NCBI RefSeq assembly: GCF_000272045.2
Contig: NZ_AJYZ02000002.1
Coordinates: forward strand, 62,001 to 126,000
Length of the DNA stretch: 64,000 bases
DNA from: Vibrio crassostreae 9ZC13
GTDB taxonomy: Bacteria; Pseudomonadota; Gammaproteobacteria; Enterobacterales; Vibrionaceae
Direction of reading: 5' to 3'
The notes under the pieces were generated by a model. It had not been told where the DNA came from. It ran no database searches and worked only from the letters and a program-made list of their open reading frames with translations. Positions 45,320 through 54,410 of the stretch are shown in pieces. The first letter of the stretch is position 1. The number at the start of each line of letters is the position of its first letter. The position numbers and the translations under genes are program-made.

Positions 45320-47881
45320 TTAGAACAGTTCTTCTACTGCTTCACCTGATGAGGTTGAGTAGATGTCATCATTGAAACGCTCAGTGATGTACTCGGTTGG
45401 CTCTGTGCCTTTCTCGAAGTACTCGAACATTGATGAGCTATCGAACTTGTTGGTCAGTAAGCCAGTTTCACGGTCGATTCGAACACGGACGATGTTCTCC
45501 GGAATTTCTTTACGCTCAGCAGGAACACCCGCTAACGCCGTACCCATAAAATCAACCCATGCAGGTTCTGCTGTTTTCGCGCCAGCTTCTGCACCAGTAA
45601 TCTGATTTTTACCAAGGTTCGAGTTCGCTTTAGTACGGCCTAGGTTTCGGTTGTGGTTATCAAAACCAACCCATACCGTAGCCACCATGCCAGGGCCGTA
45701 GCCGCTGTACCAAGTATCTTTAGAATCGTTGGTGGTACCCGTTTTTCCGCCAATGTCACGACGCTTCAACGGTTGTGCACGCCAACCAGTACCGTTCCAA
45801 CCAGTGCCAGCGCTCCAATCACCGCCACCCCAGATGTTGCTGTACATCATTTCACGAACAAGGAATGCGTTCTGTTCAGAGATAACTTGAGGTGCGTATT
45901 GTACTTTGGCATCCACATCTTGCTCTGCAAACTCATCAGCCATTGGGTCTGAGGTCATTTGCTGTTGGCAATCGTCTTTACAAACCACTTTTGGTGTCGC
46001 TTCAAATTCAGTCTCACCAAATGGTGTCTCAATGCGACTGATGTAGAAAGGTTCAACGTAGTAGCCGCCATTAGCGAATACTGAGTAACCTTGAGCTACT
46101 TTCATTGGCGTTAAGCTACCCGCACCCAGAGCAATGGTCTCTGAACGAGGCACTTCGTCAATATCAAAACCAAATCGAGTTAGGTAGTTACGAGTATCAT
46201 CTAGGCCTACTTCGCGCAGTACACGTACCGCCATTACGTTTTTAGACTGAGCTAAGCCAATACGTAAACGAGTTGGACCCACGTAAGTCGGTGGCGAGTT
46301 CTTTGGTCGCCATGCGGTACCTTGGCTCTTATCCCATTGGTTAATCGGTGCATCGTTGATCAGTGAGGCTAGCGTTAAGCCTTTCTCAATCGCTGCTGAG
46401 TAGATAAAGGGTTTGATACCAGAACCCACCTGACGAATAGATTGCGTTGCACGGTTGAACTTGTTGTGGACGAAGTTAAAGCCACCGACCATCGACAATA
46501 CCGCGCCGTTGTTCGGGTTCATTGCAACAAATGCTGTGTTCGCATTCGGTACTTGGCTTAGTCGCCATACAATCGGTGTTTCTGATTCTGCAGTCGCTGA
46601 CTCTTCTGTCGGCTCTTCAGAGACTTCATCGCCGGTAACGGCTTCATGGCGAACCCAGATTTGTTCACCAACCGCCAGAATTTCTTTCGCTTGAGAAGGC
46701 GCTGGTCCTTGGCGGTTATCCGTTAGGAATTTACGCGCCCAGTTCATGCCTTGCCATTCGATAGTGCCTTCACCTTGGTTCTTAACCCAAATTTGAGCAC
46801 TTTTCGAATCAACCGCGGTAACAACAGCAGGGACTAGGTCACCATAGGTTGGTTGAGACTTAAGGTGTTTAACGATTTGTTCTTGATCCCACGCTGATTG
46901 CGCAGTCTGCCACAATACTTTTTCAGCACCACGGTAGCCGTGACGCTCATCGTAGCCAAGTAGGTTCTTAATTGCGGCTTGGTTCGCTGCTTTTTGCAGT
47001 TTCGAATCAACGGTCGTGTAGACCTTCATGCCTGATGTATAAGCTTCTTCACCATAGCGTTCCACCATCCAAGCACGTGCAACTTCAGCAACATATGGCG
47101 CGCTCAGTTCGATCTCTGCACCGTGGTATTTCGAGATAAGCTCTTCGCTACGAGCGTCATCGAACTCTGCTTGAGTGATGTATTTCTCGTCTAACATACG
47201 ACGCAATACAACGTTACGACGGTTAGTCGCGCGCTCAACAGAGTAAATAGGGTTCATTGTCGAAGGTGCTTTTGGCATACCCGCAAGGGTCGCAATTTCA
47301 CTCAGCGTGAGATCAGGAAGATCTTTACCGAAGTAAACACGTGCTGCCGCGCCAAAACCATACGAACGGTGACCAAGGAAGATCTTGTTGACGTAAAGCT
47401 CCATGATCTCTTCTTTACTAAGAAGTTGCTCAATGTGGATCGCAATGAAGATCTCTTTGATCTTACGCATAATCTTTTTCTCATTAGATAAGAAGAAGTT
47501 ACGCGCAAGCTGCTGAGTAATGGTACTAGCACCTTGTTTGGCTGAACCCGACATTGCAACCACGAGTGCTGCACGTGTGATACCGATTGGGTCAATACCT
47601 GGGTGTTCATAGAAACGGCTATCTTCGGTGGCAATCAGAGCCTCAACTAAGTGGCGAGGAATCTCGTCATAAGTGACTGGATTACGACGCTTTTCACCAA
47701 ATTGAGAGATCAGCTTACCGTCTTGACTGAAGACTTGCATCGGCGTTTGGAGTTCTACGTCGCGCAAAGTGGCAACATCAGGCAACTCTGGTTTTACGTA
47801 AAAATAAAACCCGAAAATTGTACTGACTCCAAGAATCATGCAAATCAATGTAAATATGAATAATCGCTTTATGAACTTCAC
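45320..47881 (-). CDS. mrcA: Penicillin-binding protein 1A
   Basis: Bifunctional class A PBP that polymerises and cross-links peptidoglycan in the elongasome. The 853-residue protein (E. coli 850) has a membrane anchor at about 7-27, the GT51 glycosyltransferase domain with catalytic Glu in LIATEDSRFYEHPGIDP and QGASTITQQLARNFFLS, an OB-like insert (about 320-420), and the transpeptidase with active Ser in RQVGSGIKPFIYSAA, SxN in LAQSKNVMAVR and KTG in GGKTGTTNDSKDTWYSG. It diverges from pilM, as in many gammaproteobacteria. LpoA would be its partner, not in this window. Confidence 0.96.
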   Translation of the reverse strand: MKFIKRLFIFTLICMILGVSTIFGFYFYVKPELPDVATLRDVELQTPMQVFSQDGKLISQFGEKRRNPVTYDEIPRHLVEALIATEDSRFYEHPGIDPIGITRAALVVAMSGSAKQGASTITQQLARNFFLSNEKKIMRKIKEIFIAIHIEQLLSKEEIMELYVNKIFLGHRSYGFGAAARVYFGKDLPDLTLSEIATLAGMPKAPSTMNPIYSVERATNRRNVVLRRMLDEKYITQAEFDDARSEELISKYHGAEIELSAPYVAEVARAWMVERYGEEAYTSGMKVYTTVDSKLQKAANQAAIKNLLGYDERHGYRGAEKVLWQTAQSAWDQEQIVKHLKSQPTYGDLVPAVVTAVDSKSAQIWVKNQGEGTIEWQGMNWARKFLTDNRQGPAPSQAKEILAVGEQIWVRHEAVTGDEVSEEPTEESATAESETPIVWRLSQVPNANTAFVAMNPNNGAVLSMVGGFNFVHNKFNRATQSIRQVGSGIKPFIYSAAIEKGLTLASLINDAPINQWDKSQGTAWRPKNSPPTYVGPTRLRIGLAQSKNVMAVRVLREVGLDDTRNYLTRFGFDIDEVPRSETIALGAGSLTPMKVAQGYSVFANGGYYVEPFYISRIETPFGETEFEATPKVVCKDDCQQQMTSDPMADEFAEQDVDAKVQYAPQVISEQNAFLVREMMYSNIWGGGDWSAGTGWNGTGWRAQPLKRRDIGGKTGTTNDSKDTWYSGYGPGMVATVWVGFDNHNRNLGRTKANSNLGKNQITGAEAGAKTAEPAWVDFMGTALAGVPAERKEIPENIVRVRIDRETGLLTNKFDSSSMFEYFEKGTEPTEYITERFNDDIYSTSSGEAVEELF

Positions 47882-48032
47882 CGGATAATCCCTGATTAGT
47901 TAAGGCTGATAAGCAGCAAACCCTTGTACTCTAGGCTAAAAACTTAGCTTTCGTTTATTAACGCTTATTTAACTAATAATCACAACCCCTAGATAATCAA
48001 CGAAATGCTTGGCACTTCAGGAGCTAGGTCAC

Positions 48033-49058
48033 ATGGGTTCATCATTAATTACAGGTATAGATATAAATCATCACAGCATCAAAGCCGTGGTACTAAAACC
48101 CGTGGGGGAGTTGTATGCCCTAGTGGGATACAAAGAGCTGCCGATTTCGGACGACATTTTTACAGCTAACCATACTTTGGAGTATCAGAAAACTGTTAAG
48201 AAACTTAAAGAACTTAGGAAAGGACTGCCTTTTGGCTGTCGCAACGTCGCCATTTCGGTACCTGATAACACGGTGATCAGCAAAGTACTGCAAATAGAGA
48301 GTGAGTTAGAAGACAGAGAAAAAGAGTTTTCTATCTATCAAACCTTCGCCCATCAATCTCCCTTTCCTATCGAGGAGCTGAGTTTAGATTTTGTAAAGCT
48401 GGAAGACAAACGATTTGGTAAAGGTTCGACAAGCAGTTATCAGGTATACGCCACTCGTAAAGAAGTTGTGGATAGCCGAGCGGATGCATTAACCAAGGCT
48501 GGCTTCAAACCTGTGGTGGTGGATACACAGGCGCATGGGCTACTTAATATCTGGCAATTGGCCTCGCGCCTGTATCCCGATAAGAAAAACTGGTTGCTAG
48601 TGGATGTTGGAATCGACCAAACCTCGCTAGGGGTTATCCCGCAGAATTCGGCGCCTTTCTATAAAGACATCGCCTTTGGCACTCAAGATCTTCGCAGCTC
48701 AGATGACCCGAGTGATATCGAGAGCGTGTTCGGTACTATGGAAGAGACACATCAATTCATTGTTAACCTGATTGAGAAGCTCAAGCGTCAATTGCAGCTC
48801 TATTCATCGGGAAATGCGCAGCAACCTATCTCAGGGATTTGGTTGATGGGCGAGGGCGCCAGCATCCCTATGGTAACCGAAGAGCTAGAACGCCATTTTC
48901 AGTTGAGCTGCGAGTCATTGAATCCTTTGTCTTTATTTGAGAATAAGGTCGCCAAGAGACGCCGACTGCCGATTGACTGGCAACACTTTGGTATCGCGGC
49001 GGGTATGGCGATGAGTGGGCTCAAGTGGCAGGGAGAGAAGCATGTTGCATCAAATTAA
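48033..49058 (+). CDS. pilM: Type IV pilus inner-membrane assembly protein PilM
   Basis: Actin-like cytoplasmic protein that binds the PilN N-terminus and links the alignment subcomplex to the pilus motors. ATG 48033 follows AGGAG and gives 341 residues starting MGSSLITGIDINHHSIKAVV; the TTG at 48009 has no ribosome site. Actin-type nucleotide motifs are seen: LITGIDINHHSIKAV, LLVDVGIDQTSLGVI, and IWLMGEGASIPMVTEELE. First gene of pilMNOPQ; pilN overlaps its end by 17 nt. In Vibrio this operon serves the DNA-uptake (ChiRP) pilus and the MSHA/TCP-independent PilA pilus. Confidence 0.92.
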   Translation: MGSSLITGIDINHHSIKAVVLKPVGELYALVGYKELPISDDIFTANHTLEYQKTVKKLKELRKGLPFGCRNVAISVPDNTVISKVLQIESELEDREKEFSIYQTFAHQSPFPIEELSLDFVKLEDKRFGKGSTSSYQVYATRKEVVDSRADALTKAGFKPVVVDTQAHGLLNIWQLASRLYPDKKNWLLVDVGIDQTSLGVIPQNSAPFYKDIAFGTQDLRSSDDPSDIESVFGTMEETHQFIVNLIEKLKRQLQLYSSGNAQQPISGIWLMGEGASIPMVTEELERHFQLSCESLNPLSLFENKVAKRRRLPIDWQHFGIAAGMAMSGLKWQGEKHVASN

Positions 49059-49641
49059 CCTGCTGCCGTGGCGTGATGAGATTCGTGCTCAGCACAAGAA
49101 GCGTTTTATCCATCTGGTCATTCTTGGCGTCATCATTGCGCTTATAGGGCAATGGGCGGTTGGTCACTATTTTCACGATCAACAAGCCAAGCAGCAAGCT
49201 CGCCTCAATTACCTCAATCAGTACATTGCTGAGCTCGACCGACAAATTCAGTCGTTAAAAGTCGCAGAGCAAGAACACAAAGCCATTCTGACTCGACTTG
49301 ATGTGGTTGAGTCGCTGCAGCTTGGCCGTAATAAGACCACCGACTTCATGAACTTGATGCCGGAGCTGATTCCAGAGGGTGTCTATGTCGACAAGATAAA
49401 GATGAATGGTCAGGAGATTGAAATGTCGGGCATCAGCGACAGCACTGCTCGTCTCGCCACCATGTTGGACAACCTCGAACGTTCAGATTCTTTGAAAGGG
49501 GTCGAGATGCACTCTATCGTTCATAACCGCAAGCGCTTCAATAAAGAGTTTCAGACCTTCAAGGTCTCTTTTGTGTTTAGCCCTGTGTCTTTAGAAAACA
49601 CAACCGCGAGCAGAAAAGATAAGGGGGCGCATCATGGCTAA
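49042..49641 (+). CDS. pilN: Type IV pilus assembly protein PilN
   Basis: Bitopic inner-membrane protein of the PilMNOP alignment complex. ATG 49042 is chosen for its GGGAGAG ribosome site and because MLHQINLLPWRDEIR holds the conserved INLLPWR motif that binds PilM; an upstream start at 49015 adds nine residues. The 199-residue protein has one membrane helix at about 23-41 (VILGVIIALIGQWAVG), then a coiled coil and a ferredoxin-like periplasmic domain. Overlaps pilM by 17 nt and pilO by 8 nt, implying translational coupling. Confidence 0.92.
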   Translation: MLHQINLLPWRDEIRAQHKKRFIHLVILGVIIALIGQWAVGHYFHDQQAKQQARLNYLNQYIAELDRQIQSLKVAEQEHKAILTRLDVVESLQLGRNKTTDFMNLMPELIPEGVYVDKIKMNGQEIEMSGISDSTARLATMLDNLERSDSLKGVEMHSIVHNRKRFNKEFQTFKVSFVFSPVSLENTTASRKDKGAHHG

Positions 49642-50263
49642 CCTTCAAAATAGGATTAGTAGGCAAAACAGGATGAGCTTGCAAGATCTCGATGTTGATG
49701 AGATCACCGAATGGCCATTGTTGCCTCAGCTTCTCGTGATTCTGGTGTTGATGGTGTTAATCCAAGGTGTTGGCACTTGGCTGTATCTGCTGCCGCTCGA
49801 CGAGGAACTGAAACAGATGAAGCAACAGGAGCAGACCTTAAAAACGACCTTGAGGATAAAGGCGAATAAGGTTGCAGCCTTGCCTAAGTTGCAGAGCCAG
49901 TTGGATGAGCTAACTAGTCGCTACGATTATCTATTAGAGCAGCTGCCCGTTCAAAAGGAGTTAGCGAGCATGTTGGCCTCCGTGAATGAGCTCGGCTTGG
50001 ATAACTCGCTGACCTTCACACGAATCGATTGGGGGCAAAAGCAGAATAAGGAGTTTCTCTATCGATTGCCTCTCAATATAGAGCTGACAGGTGACTATCA
50101 CGAGATTGGTGACTTCTCTGCTGCCATCGCCAAGCTGCCGCGTATTATTAGCTTTGATGATGTGAATTGGCAGCGAGTCAGTCAAGAAAGTAGCACGCTG
50201 CACTTTAGGGTTCGAGCTTATACCTACCAGTTTAAATCGGAGGTTAATGATGAAACCCAATAG
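49634..50263 (+). CDS. pilO: Type IV pilus assembly protein PilO
   Basis: Inner-membrane partner of PilN, forming the periplasmic PilN-PilO heterodimer. The 209-residue protein has a cytoplasmic start (NRISRQNRMSLQDLDVDEI), one membrane helix at about 31-52 (LLVILVLMVLIQGVGTWLYL), a coiled coil (LKQMKQQEQTLKTTLRIKA), and a periplasmic ferredoxin-like fold (LPLNIELTGDYHEIGDFSAAI, LPRIISFDDVNW). It overlaps pilP by 14 nt. Confidence 0.92.
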   Translation: MANLQNRISRQNRMSLQDLDVDEITEWPLLPQLLVILVLMVLIQGVGTWLYLLPLDEELKQMKQQEQTLKTTLRIKANKVAALPKLQSQLDELTSRYDYLLEQLPVQKELASMLASVNELGLDNSLTFTRIDWGQKQNKEFLYRLPLNIELTGDYHEIGDFSAAIAKLPRIISFDDVNWQRVSQESSTLHFRVRAYTYQFKSEVNDETQ

Positions 50264-50768
50264 CGCGTTTTACTCAATCGTATTGATGCTTGCGTTGTCA
50301 GGCTGCAAAGCTAATCAAGACTCACTGCAAGATTTTGTGGCGCAGGTTGAAGCCAAGGCGAGAAAAGATGTCGAGCAACTTGTCCCAGCAACTGAATTCA
50401 CGGCGGCGACTTATCAGCGCCGATCTTTGCGTCCTCCCTTTGAACTGCCTAAAGAAGCCATTGTGCAAAACCAACCCTTGGTTAAGAAAGACTGTTGGCA
50501 ACCCAGCGCCCGTTCTCGTAATGGCAAGTTAGAGAAGTACCCGCTGAGTAAGCTTCGTTTAAGAGGCGTGATGGGCAGTGGCTCAAGCGTGTTTGGCTTA
50601 GTGCAAACACCCAAAGGCAACGTGGTAAACGTCAAGAAAGGCCAGTTTATCGGCTTAAACAATGGCCGAGTTACTAAGGTGACGAGCCAATACGTTCAGA
50701 TTAATGAAACTCTTCCAGATGGCTTAGGTTGTTGGCATAAGCGCAACGTTAGGCTGGCTCTGAAGTAA
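50250..50768 (+). CDS. pilP: Type IV pilus lipoprotein PilP
   Basis: Inner-membrane lipoprotein that connects PilNO to the secretin PilQ. Of two adjacent ATG codons (50247, 50250) the second has the better spacing from CGGAGG. The 172-residue protein has a lipobox LALSGCKANQ, a Pro-containing linker and a C-terminal beta-sandwich HR domain (LRLRGVMGSGSSVFGLV, GNVVNVKKGQFIGLNNGRV) that contacts PilQ. Confidence 0.92.
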   Translation: MKPNSAFYSIVLMLALSGCKANQDSLQDFVAQVEAKARKDVEQLVPATEFTAATYQRRSLRPPFELPKEAIVQNQPLVKKDCWQPSARSRNGKLEKYPLSKLRLRGVMGSGSSVFGLVQTPKGNVVNVKKGQFIGLNNGRVTKVTSQYVQINETLPDGLGCWHKRNVRLALK

Positions 50769-50803
50769 ACCAATGTCACATGATGTGGATATGAGATGTA
50801 AAT

Positions 50804-52522
50804 ATGATTAAAGGAATAAGTGGATTAGTGAGCAAGGCTCTACAAGGTTTTGCTGTGTCTGTGATGTTGGTTGTTAGCGTGCTCAGCCATGCCGAGAGCT
50901 TACCGAACAAATTGGAGAATATTGATTTTAGGGTCAATAAGGATAAAGACGCCGTCATCATTATTGAGCTGGCGACCAGCACAGCAGTCGTGGATGTTCA
51001 ACGAGCTCAGGAAGGGTTAAGTATCGAGCTAATCAATACTCAAGTTGATGATGACAAGCTCTACCTGCTGGATGTGAAGGATTTCGCTACCTTGGTTGAA
51101 GGCATTGAAGTCTATAAAGAGACACCAAGCACTCGGCTTCTAGCGACGATTAGCAATGACTATCAGTATGAATACAACCTAAAGGGGCGCTTTATTGAGG
51201 TGGTGATCAGCAAACCGGTGCTCGATGAAGCGACCAAAGAAAAAAGCGTTCTAGAGAAAGAGGGCAAGCTGATATCGATTAACTTCCAGGATATCCCGGT
51301 ACGAAATGTCCTGCAACTGATTGCCGATTACAACGACTTCAATCTCGTGGTGTCTGATTCGGTAGCCGGAAACCTGACGTTACGCTTAGATGGCGTACCT
51401 TGGCAGCAAGTTCTCGACATTATCTTGCAAGTTAAAGGCTTGGATAAGCGTGTTGATGGCAATGTTATCTTGGTCGCGCCGAAAGCGGAGCTCGACCTTC
51501 GAGAGCAACAAGCGTTAGAGAAATCGCGCTTAGAAGAGGAGTTAGGGGAGCTTAAATCGGAAATCATCAAGATTAACTTTGCTAAAGCCACCGACATCGC
51601 TGACATGATTGGAGGTGAAGGTGCGGTCAGCATGTTGTCCGATCGTGGTTCGATTACCATTGATGAGCGCACCAACTCACTGCTCATTCGTGAATTGGAA
51701 GAAAACATTGCCGTGATCCGAGGCATCATTGAATCGTTAGACATTCCCGTGAAGCAAGTACAGATAGAGGCACGTATTGTCACGGTTACTGAGGGTAATC
51801 TTGATGAGCTTGGCGTGCGCTGGGGCGTTTCCTCAACCAACGGAAGCTTCACCGTTGGTGGCTCAATCGAAGGTAACCACCCATCAGCGATTACGCCGTA
51901 TGACGACGATAGCGGCAGCAGCGTGATTGATGACTATCTCAACGTCAATTTAGGGGCAACATCGCCGAACGCCTCGAGTATTGCGTTTCAGGTGGCCAAA
52001 CTGGGTTCAGATACCTTACTCGATCTTGAACTGTCGGCACTGCAACAAGAGTCAAAAGCTGAAATCATTTCTAGTCCACGCTTAATCACCACCAATAAAA
52101 AGCCGGCTTATATTGAGCAAGGTACTGAAATTCCTTACTTAGAGTCATCTTCAAGTGGCGCTACGTCGGTTGCATTTAAGAAAGCCGTGTTGAGTCTTAA
52201 GGTGACACCGCAGATCACGCCCGATAATCGTTTGGTATTGGATTTGAGCGTGACTCAAGATAGGCCAGGGCAAGTGGTAAAAACTGGAACCGGTGAAGCG
52301 GTCGCCATTGATACGCAAAGAATAGGTACGCAAGTGCTTGTTAATAATGGTGAAACTGTCGTGCTTGGCGGGATATTTCAGCACAGCGTGAGCAGTACAG
52401 TGGATAAAGTTCCTCTGTTGGGGGACCTGCCAGTTTTGGGCGCATTGTTCCGTCGCAGCTATGAAAATGTGGGTAAAAGTGAACTACTTATTTTTGTCAC
52501 ACCCAAAGTTGTGATTCAGTAA
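50804..52522 (+). CDS. pilQ: Type IV pilus secretin PilQ
   Basis: Outer-membrane secretin through which pili leave and, in competent Vibrio, DNA enters. The 572-residue protein has a signal sequence with cleavage near LSHAES, one AMIN-type domain (about 35-130), an N0/STN domain (INFQDIPVRNVLQLIADYNDF), an N1 domain (KINFAKATDIADMIGG) and the secretin core with VEARIVTVTEGNLDELGVRWG (split for length), SSPRLITTNKKPAYIEQGTEIPY and the C-terminal VPLLGDLPVLGALFRRS. Shorter than Pseudomonas PilQ because it has one AMIN domain. The pilQ-aroK order is conserved. Confidence 0.93.
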   Translation: MIKGISGLVSKALQGFAVSVMLVVSVLSHAESLPNKLENIDFRVNKDKDAVIIIELATSTAVVDVQRAQEGLSIELINTQVDDDKLYLLDVKDFATLVEGIEVYKETPSTRLLATISNDYQYEYNLKGRFIEVVISKPVLDEATKEKSVLEKEGKLISINFQDIPVRNVLQLIADYNDFNLVVSDSVAGNLTLRLDGVPWQQVLDIILQVKGLDKRVDGNVILVAPKAELDLREQQALEKSRLEEELGELKSEIIKINFAKATDIADMIGGEGAVSMLSDRGSITIDERTNSLLIRELEENIAVIRGIIESLDIPVKQVQIEARIVTVTEGNLDELGVRWGVSSTNGSFTVGGSIEGNHPSAITPYDDDSGSSVIDDYLNVNLGATSPNASSIAFQVAKLGSDTLLDLELSALQQESKAEIISSPRLITTNKKPAYIEQGTEIPYLESSSSGATSVAFKKAVLSLKVTPQITPDNRLVLDLSVTQDRPGQVVKTGTGEAVAIDTQRIGTQVLVNNGETVVLGGIFQHSVSSTVDKVPLLGDLPVLGALFRRSYENVGKSELLIFVTPKVVIQ

Positions 52523-52698
52523 TGAACAATTAGATTAAAAATAAAGTTGCATTAGTGGCACCTAACCTTGATAATTTCGGGTCTTATCACGAATTATCTG
52601 TGAGGAATCGGTGCCACGGGCCTTTTAATTTCAGTACTTGTACTGACCTACCTTGTGGCGATGTCATTGAATTAACGTTGTAAATTACTGCTAAAAAC

Positions 52699-53217
52699 AT
52701 GGCTGAGAAACGCAATATTTTTCTTGTTGGCCCAATGGGCGCCGGCAAAAGTACAATTGGTAGACACCTAGCTTCCCAACTTCATATGGAGTTTCTAGAC
52801 TCTGACACTGTGATCGAAGAGCGCACTGGCGCAGACATCGCATGGGTTTTTGATGTTGAGGGCGAAGAAGGTTTCCGTAAGCGCGAAGAATCTGTAATCA
52901 ATGATCTGACAGAAGAACAAGGTATTGTTCTTGCGACAGGTGGTGGTTCAGTGTTGAGCAAAGAAAACCGTAACCGTCTATCTGCACGAGGCATTGTTGT
53001 ATACCTAGAGACAACAATTGAAAAGCAACTTGCTCGCACTAACCGCGACAAGAAACGCCCTCTACTTCAAACAGACAACCCGCGTGATGTGCTAGAAGAT
53101 CTAGCTGTATCTCGCAACGCACTATACGAAGAAGTGGCGGACTACACAGTTCGTACTGACGACCAAAGTGCAAAAGTGGTAGCCAACCAGATCGTAAAAA
53201 TGCTAGAAGAACGTTAA
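52699..53217 (+). CDS. aroK: Shikimate kinase AroK
   Basis: Phosphorylates shikimate in aromatic amino acid synthesis. The 172-residue protein (E. coli 173) has Walker [10 protein letters not shown] (11-19), the shikimate-binding Asp in [30 protein letters not shown], the GGG motif [10 protein letters not shown] and the lid [10 protein letters not shown]. No strong Shine-Dalgarno is visible before the ATG. aroB follows after 25 nt, so they form one unit, possibly with damX-dam downstream. Confidence 0.95.
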   Translation: MAEKRNIFLVGPMGAGKSTIGRHLASQLHMEFLDSDTVIEERTGADIAWVFDVEGEEGFRKREESVINDLTEEQGIVLATGGGSVLSKENRNRLSARGIVVYLETTIEKQLARTNRDKKRPLLQTDNPRDVLEDLAVSRNALYEEVADYTVRTDDQSAKVVANQIVKMLEER

Positions 53218-53242
53218 GTTCATTTTTTCGGAGAGCAAACCC

Positions 53243-54331
53243 ATGGAACGGATTACGGTCAATCTAGCTGAGCGTAGCTACCCTATCTCTATTGGCGCCG
53301 GGTTATTTGAAGACCCGGCGTACCTTTCTTTTTTATCAGGTAAGCAGAAAGTTGTTGTTATCAGTAATGTGACAGTAGCGCCTCTTTATGCTGATAAAAT
53401 TTTATCGCTATTGGATCAAGTCGGCTGTCAGACATCTCTTCTCGAGCTGCCAGACGGTGAACAGTACAAAACCCTTGAAACGTTCAATTCAGTGATGAGC
53501 TACATGCTTGAAGGAAATTACAGCCGCGATGTGGTGGTGATTGCTTTAGGAGGTGGTGTTATCGGTGACTTGGTCGGTTTTGCTGCCTCTTGTTACCAGC
53601 GCGGTATTGATTTCATTCAAATCCCGACGACCCTTCTTTCTCAAGTGGACTCTTCTGTTGGTGGTAAAACCGCAGTAAACCATCCTCTTGGTAAGAATAT
53701 GATCGGCGCTTTTTACCAACCGAAATCTGTGATCATCGATACCAACTGTTTATCAACGCTTCCAGAGCGTGAGTTTGCAGCGGGCATTGCTGAGGTGATC
53801 AAATACGGCATCATTTACGATGAAGCCTTCTTTGATTGGTTGGAGCAGAATCTAGAGAAACTTTATCAACTTGATGAAGAAGCACTGATTACCGCGATTG
53901 CTCGTTGTTGTGCAATTAAGGCTGAAGTGGTGGCTCTAGATGAAAAAGAGTCAGGAATCAGAGCGTTATTGAACCTAGGTCATACATTTGGTCATGCGAT
54001 TGAAGCAGAACTAGGCTATGGTAATTGGCTACATGGTGAAGCTGTGTCGTCAGGCACTGTAATGGCAGCTAAAACAGCTCAATTACAGGGACTGATCTCT
54101 CAGCAGCAACTTGAGCGAATTATTTCTATACTCAAGAATGCGAAACTACCAATCCATACGCCAGAAAGCATGTCTTTTGAAGACTTTATGAAGCACATGA
54201 TGCGCGATAAAAAAGTGCTGTCTGGTCAGTTGCGTTTGGTATTACCAACAAGTATTGGTACTGCTGAAGTGGTTGCTGATGTGCCTCAAGACATCATTAA
54301 ACAAGCGATCGATTTCTGCCGTACTCTTTAA
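53243..54331 (+). CDS. aroB: 3-dehydroquinate synthase AroB
   Basis: NAD-dependent cyclisation of DAHP to 3-dehydroquinate, second step of the shikimate pathway. The 362-residue protein equals E. coli AroB in length. Seen are [20 protein letters not shown], the nucleotide motif [36 protein letters not shown], the zinc ligands Glu in [11 protein letters not shown], His in [11 protein letters not shown] and His in [15 protein letters not shown] precedes ATG. Between aroB and damX lie two hairpins without a T run. Confidence 0.96.
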   Translation: MERITVNLAERSYPISIGAGLFEDPAYLSFLSGKQKVVVISNVTVAPLYADKILSLLDQVGCQTSLLELPDGEQYKTLETFNSVMSYMLEGNYSRDVVVIALGGGVIGDLVGFAASCYQRGIDFIQIPTTLLSQVDSSVGGKTAVNHPLGKNMIGAFYQPKSVIIDTNCLSTLPEREFAAGIAEVIKYGIIYDEAFFDWLEQNLEKLYQLDEEALITAIARCCAIKAEVVALDEKESGIRALLNLGHTFGHAIEAELGYGNWLHGEAVSSGTVMAAKTAQLQGLISQQQLERIISILKNAKLPIHTPESMSFEDFMKHMMRDKKVLSGQLRLVLPTSIGTAEVVADVPQDIIKQAIDFCRTL

Positions 54332-54345
54332 ATTTGGTTGTGAGG

Positions 54346-54400
54346 TTGCCTAGCTAAACTCTAGGCAATTGAAGCGTTTTACTGATCGATCTTATCAGTA
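54346..54400 (+). repeat. Two tandem hairpins between aroB and damX
   Basis: TTGCCTAG-N7-CTAGGCAA (54346-54368) and TACTGAT-N7-ATCAGTA (54380-54400). Neither has a T run. The second ends two bases before the damX ribosome site and its loop contains GATC sites. Confidence 0.6.
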
Positions 54401-54410
54401 GGGATCCCCA

